Shown: positions 59,927 to 64,000 of the stretch, one piece after another
How positions within the stretch are numbered: position 1 is the stretch's first letter
Layout: every line of letters starts with the position of its first letter
NCBI GenBank assembly: GCA_015183035.1
Contig: JACZZP010000005.1
Location: forward strand, 1,116,001-1,180,000
Reading direction: 5' to 3'
DNA from: Meloidogyne chitwoodi
Lineage: Eukaryota > Nematoda > Chromadorea > Rhabditida > Meloidogynidae
Length of the DNA stretch: 64,000 nt
The notes under the pieces: generated by a model
Told to the model about the DNA's origin: nothing
Seen by the model: the letters and a program-made list of their open reading frames with translations, nothing else
The model's database searches: none
Made by a program: the position numbers and the translations under genes

Positions 59927-62900
59927 TCAAAGAAGTACAGCTCCAGATTTGGAAACAAGAACAAACAATTTTTGTAACTTTTCTTTTGACAAAGACTAAA
60001 ATAAAGAATAAAATTTTGAAGATTTAAATAATATAACCTTGTATAGACGAAAAGATGGATCAACCAATAATTGGCCAACTTCAAGTACGCGCATTGGCTC
60101 ATCCGAACGTGTATGGATATCAATAAGTAGTTCTAATAAGTTAGAAAGAAAATTCTTTCGAATCTCTTCAAAATCTCGAGATCGTTCAATCAAAAACTGA
60201 ATTAATTTTAATATTAAAAAAAATTAATCAACCTCATTATCTGTGTTATCCTCGTTTTCCAATGACGATGAGACAAGCCAACCATTTGGTAATTTTAAAA
60301 CGTGTTCCAAAATCTCTACTGCTCTCTAATAAAAAATAACAGTTATCAAGGTTAAATATATTTTTTATTTTCACATTTGGTCATAAAATATTTTATAACA
60401 AACCTTGCACAATTTATTTAATTAAAATTAAAATAACCTTCTTATAGAGTTCGACAAGCCGATAATACTTTTGTAAGCAGTCATGAGCCCGTTTGACACT
60501 TAATTCGTACTCCGTCCTCCTACGAATGTCCAATCGAGCCCAACGTTCATCGCTGAGTTTTTGAGGTATTTCAGGAGCTTGATCACCTTCCATCTGTTTT
60601 TGCCATTCATCGTATCTGCTAACTGCCTCCTATGAAATTCTTGCAAAACTATTTAACAAAAAAAAACTAACAAAATAGAATTGATAACATTCAAATTCGT
60701 ATTTGGCATCCAAAAGGCGAATAGGCACCTCAATATTAGGATATTTCTCAATGAAGCAATCAAGAGCGTCATTACTTAAAGTTTCTGGAGCCATCCTCAT
60801 AAGTTCCATAGCTTCGTCCATTCTATTATACACTAAAAATAAATAAACAATTGCTAAATAATAAGTAATATGTTAGAATTATCTAAAATTAGGGCGAATC
60901 ATAAATAAAATTCTAAGGATAACATATTTCTCTCCAAATTTAAATTTTTTCTGCGAGACACAAGAACACTACTAAACACTTCTGAAAACAATTTAAATAA
61001 ATAAAACATACAAAAAAATTTGCGCAACAAATAATTTGCTTCCATAATAGCATCACAAATAGTTTCAGAACTACAAAATGTCAACCACTTCCAAGCACGT
61101 AACATTTCAATTGCTGATTTGGCCAAATTTCTTTGTTCACCATCCTTGTCAGTGACAAATTTATTCTTTTGTTTAAATCTTTGAAATAATTTAATACAAA
61201 GCTGAGGTACATCAAAACCAACATTTTGGGAATTTTCCAAAATTTCATTTTGTTCAGGTTCAAAAGTTATACCCAAAAAGTAAATAAATTAGTAAAAAAA
61301 AAAAAATACCCTGAAGAAAATCAAGCATTTTCTCAATTGATTGTTCTTTTTTAGGCAAATGGAACAAATAAAATGGAACAAGTGAATTTAATTTCATTTG
61401 TATTAAAAGTGTTGTGTAGTTTTCTATTAGATTGACCAAAATATGCTCCAAATTAGATGATAAACGATCAGAAAATTTTAACAAAAATAAAAGATGAGTA
61501 AAGAAACGAAGTTCATGTGCAGTCAGTTGTAATTGTTTTTCACTTAAATAAGTGTCAATAAATTTGGCAGCTAATGACCAATTTTCGAGAGATAAATATT
61601 CAAAAAGTGAATAGTAAGGAGTATCATCATTCTTTAAAAATAATAAAATAATAATTATTTGAGAAAACTTACAATACGAATTTGTTGAAATATAGAATGC
61701 ACATCTTTTGGAATATCTTCATTCTCAATTATCATATCATTAATTATTAAACTCATTTTTCCATCAATTGTTGAATGCAAATTGTCAAGAGAATTATCTA
61801 TATAATTTAATTGTTAACATTAATAGAAATGGTTCTTTTAACTTATGCGACCAAAATGTCTTCAAATCTAATGCAAGCTATTATATTTTTCTCATTAAGA
61901 ATTATTTAAAAAGGATTTCAAAATTAATTTCTCATAGTCAACTCATCTTAATTAATGTTATGAATATAAATTAATCCATATTAAATACACAATTCTAATT
62001 GTAAGTATAATATAAGGGTGGCAGTTTTCTTAGTTTCTCCTATTAAAATATAGAATAATAATCGATAGTAAAATTTATATCTTGCACTTTTTTGTCGCAT
62101 AAGCGAAAAGAAACACAACACCGAGGCTAAAAAAAATGAATAAAGCTCTACTTTTATTTATATTGGGGATCATATTTTACTAAAAAATCCTTTAAACCTA
62201 AAATTGCTTCAATCGCACAGCTCAAAAGTGCCCACAAACGATCATCTGTAGAATTAGCGTAATTAAGAAGCGTGGGCAAATGTCCACCAATTGTTGCCCA
62301 AATACAGTGATCAGTTTTATTAATACGTCCATTTCCTTCCTATAAATTAAAAAAAAAAACAAGTTAGAAAACCAAAATTAAATTTATTAAAATAATTTTC
62401 ATTTTTAATTATAAAAATTGAAATAACCAACCAATGGAATTAATTCTCTTGCCATTTGCTTAAGATAAAGGCGTGATTGTGCCAAACTAAAATTATCATC
62501 AAAACGATCCAAAGGCGTCAGTTTTTGATTTGTAAGAAATTCTCTAATTATTATAAAAATGGAAAGAGCAGGAAGCCCAACATTGTCTAATAATGATTTA
62601 GCATCTTCTAAACGTCCAGAACGTATAAGAGAAAATAACAAATTATTCAATGTATGTATTGCATCCTCATCTTCCGTAGCGAGACGATCAACAAACCTTG
62701 AATCAATATGAACAGGACTGCGTAATTTTGTATATGCACTAAATTAGAAATTTTATTATTACCCGATTTTACTTATATCTTTTTGGAAAATACTTTTTTC
62801 ACGAAGTTAAGCTTACTAAATGTTTTCAGTATCAGTGAGTTTTATTGCATCGTCTGAAATCCGGCTAAAATTAGTAGGAGAGAATAGCGAACATTCTTCA

Positions 62901-63590
62901 TTCCAAAGTAAAAGAGTCTAAAAAAAATCTTTGAAATAACTAATAAATTCAAAATTAACCGAAATTTTTCTGAAATGTTCATTTTCTCTAAAGAGTTTTG
63001 TCAAAACTGAAGTTGAAATCTGAAAAAGAAATTGTTCAAAAAATTAAATTAAAAATACCAAAATTTGATTATCCTTCAACAATTTTTCAGAGTCATACAT
63101 TCTCAACATTAAAGCATAAGAGGCTCTTTCCAATGTTAATTGATTTAAGAGAATTTTGGAATGCGGATCAATATTTGTCACGTCATTAAAAACTTTTTCA
63201 ATACCATTTACACCACATTCGCAAATCTGAATACACAAAAATTTGTTTTTTAAAGAATTGAAGTATTAACCTCCAAAAATTTACGCAACAAATCCAAAAA
63301 ACACTCATTTTTATCCTCATTTTCTTGACTTATCCTTGTATTCATTCCATGGATGTGTGTGCAAAAGTCTTCAAAAATTATACGCGTAACTTAAAAGTAG
63401 TAAAAAAATTTTTAATTAAAAAATGCTAACGTTTAACAAATAATTCATTTCTATCGAGAAATTGCAATGAAGAAAATTGATTTTCTCGATCAGAATTAGA
63501 TCCACCTGATGCAGATAAAATACTGGTAATATCACAATTCGAATAACAATGTCCTTGATTTTCAGTAATTATTGAAGAGTCGTCGATCAT
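59927..63590 (-). CDS. npp-5: Nucleoporin NUP107 (NUP84 family)
   Basis: An 812-residue scaffold nucleoporin of the Y-complex. Fifteen exons: 63590-63431, 63389-63271, 63226-63059, 63019-62960, 62917-62817, 62738-62432, 62339-62198, 61797-61673, 61631-61310, 61272-61012, 60832-60672, 60629-60438, 60325-60233, 60196-60038 and 59995-59927. It is almost all alpha-helical. Landmarks: SLIRSGRLEDAKSLLDNVGL, DDRLWALLSCAIEAIL, YYSLFEYLSLENWSLAAKFI, FYLFHLPKKEQSIEKML, EANYLLRKFFLYNRMDEAME, ANYxxR-type repeats and the end SLSKEKLQKLFVLVSKSGAV. Somewhat shorter than human NUP107. Intron 9 (61309-61273, 37 nt) ends GG instead of AG; the frame needs that junction. The SPD-2-like gene follows closely. Confidence 0.85.
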
Positions 63591-64000
63591 TATCAAAAGG
63601 ATTATTTTTAAAACTTAAAAACATTTACAAATAAAAAGAATCAAAATTTAAATCAAATAGAACAGGAATAGGTCCTAGGATTTTAAGGATTCTGTGGCAA
63701 AATCCTGCTATTTTTTTGGAGTTAAAGGATTGCAAGCGAAAATACAAAAATTAGAGGTCGGTGCGGGAGAGATTTCAGTATATTTTCAGGATTCAGTTCG
63801 CGAAACCCCGCTTCTCGGGCTCCCGAACCATTTTAAAATCCTAAAAATATTCCCGCCATTTTTGTTTAAATTTTTTAAAATTTAATGTGGCGAAGTGTTT
63901 TTTTGAGAGAAGAGAATGAGAACAGAGAGACAAAATCTATACTTTTTCGTTACTAAAAAAATTTCGGATAAAAAAATTAAAAAAAATTCTGAAATTTATA
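63591..64000. repeat. NUP107 5' flank with fragment of the TCCTGT-repeat family
   Basis: About 63660-63850 contains TCCTAGGATTTTAAGGATTC and GGCAAAATCCTGC, matching the end sequences of the element at 34079-35062 (GCAGGATTTTGCC-type blocks). A foldback CGCGAAACCCC/CGGGCTCCCG follows. It seems a diverged, possibly truncated copy at the window edge. Promoter of NUP107 must lie here. Confidence 0.4.

Noticed and set aside
1..64000. CRISPR arrays, prokaryotic operons or phage genes
   Set aside because: No regularly spaced direct repeats; genes have introns and nematode families throughout.

Overview
The window reads as nuclear DNA of a plant-parasitic tylenchid nematode, most likely a root-knot nematode (Meloidogyne-like). 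The evidence is very high A+T, many short GT-AG introns of about 40-60 bp, nematode families (transthyretin-like protein, serpentine receptor, nematode GT14), and a GH5 cellulase of the type these nematodes acquired from bacteria. The genus is an inference. I rebuilt gene models by joining exons across splice sites; unless noted, the summed exon lengths are a multiple of three.

Layout. 1-1396 (-): GH5 cellulase running off the left edge. 3265-5042 (+): seven-helix receptor. 5164-6168: hAT-like element. 6476-10209 (-): SLC4 bicarbonate transporter. 11823-12507 (+): transthyretin-like protein. 12613-13310: long palindromic element. 13352-14188 (-): single-EGF membrane protein. 15728-18120 (-): GT14 glycosyltransferase. 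18632-30114 (+): a tight co-directional array of PIG-T, an unknown nuclear-looking protein, LETM1, SMARCE1/BAF57 and a TRM9/ALKBH8-type tRNA methyltransferase, with a mini-Merlin transposon between the last two. 30201-32623 (-): two unknown genes. 33302-35062: two TIR elements in the promoter region of NAPRT (35270-38309, +), which carries a third element at the start of intron 2. 38640-39610: C-rich, G-poor block. 39737-41107 (+): FLYWCH/WRKY-type zinc-finger protein.

41641-52855 holds three six-cysteine genes of the crustacean hyperglycemic hormone / ion transport peptide (CHH/ITP) type, plus one unrelated secreted protein, in very A+T-rich DNA. Next to them is a protein kinase with a predicted signal peptide (53905-56400, +). 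56583-63590 (-) holds a NUP107 nucleoporin followed 135 bp later by a probable SPD-2/CEP192 centrosome gene, a candidate operon; the second gene has a TIR element with a tRNA-like centre in intron 1.

The points most worth a second look are the CHH/ITP-like cluster with the signal-peptide kinase beside it, the set of TIR elements with intact target-site duplications (one duplicating the first 8 nt of an intron, one keeping a worn Merlin zinc-ribbon ORF, two carrying tRNA-like A/B boxes), and three introns with non-GT-AG borders. I see no rRNA, canonical tRNA, SL RNA or CRISPR array.
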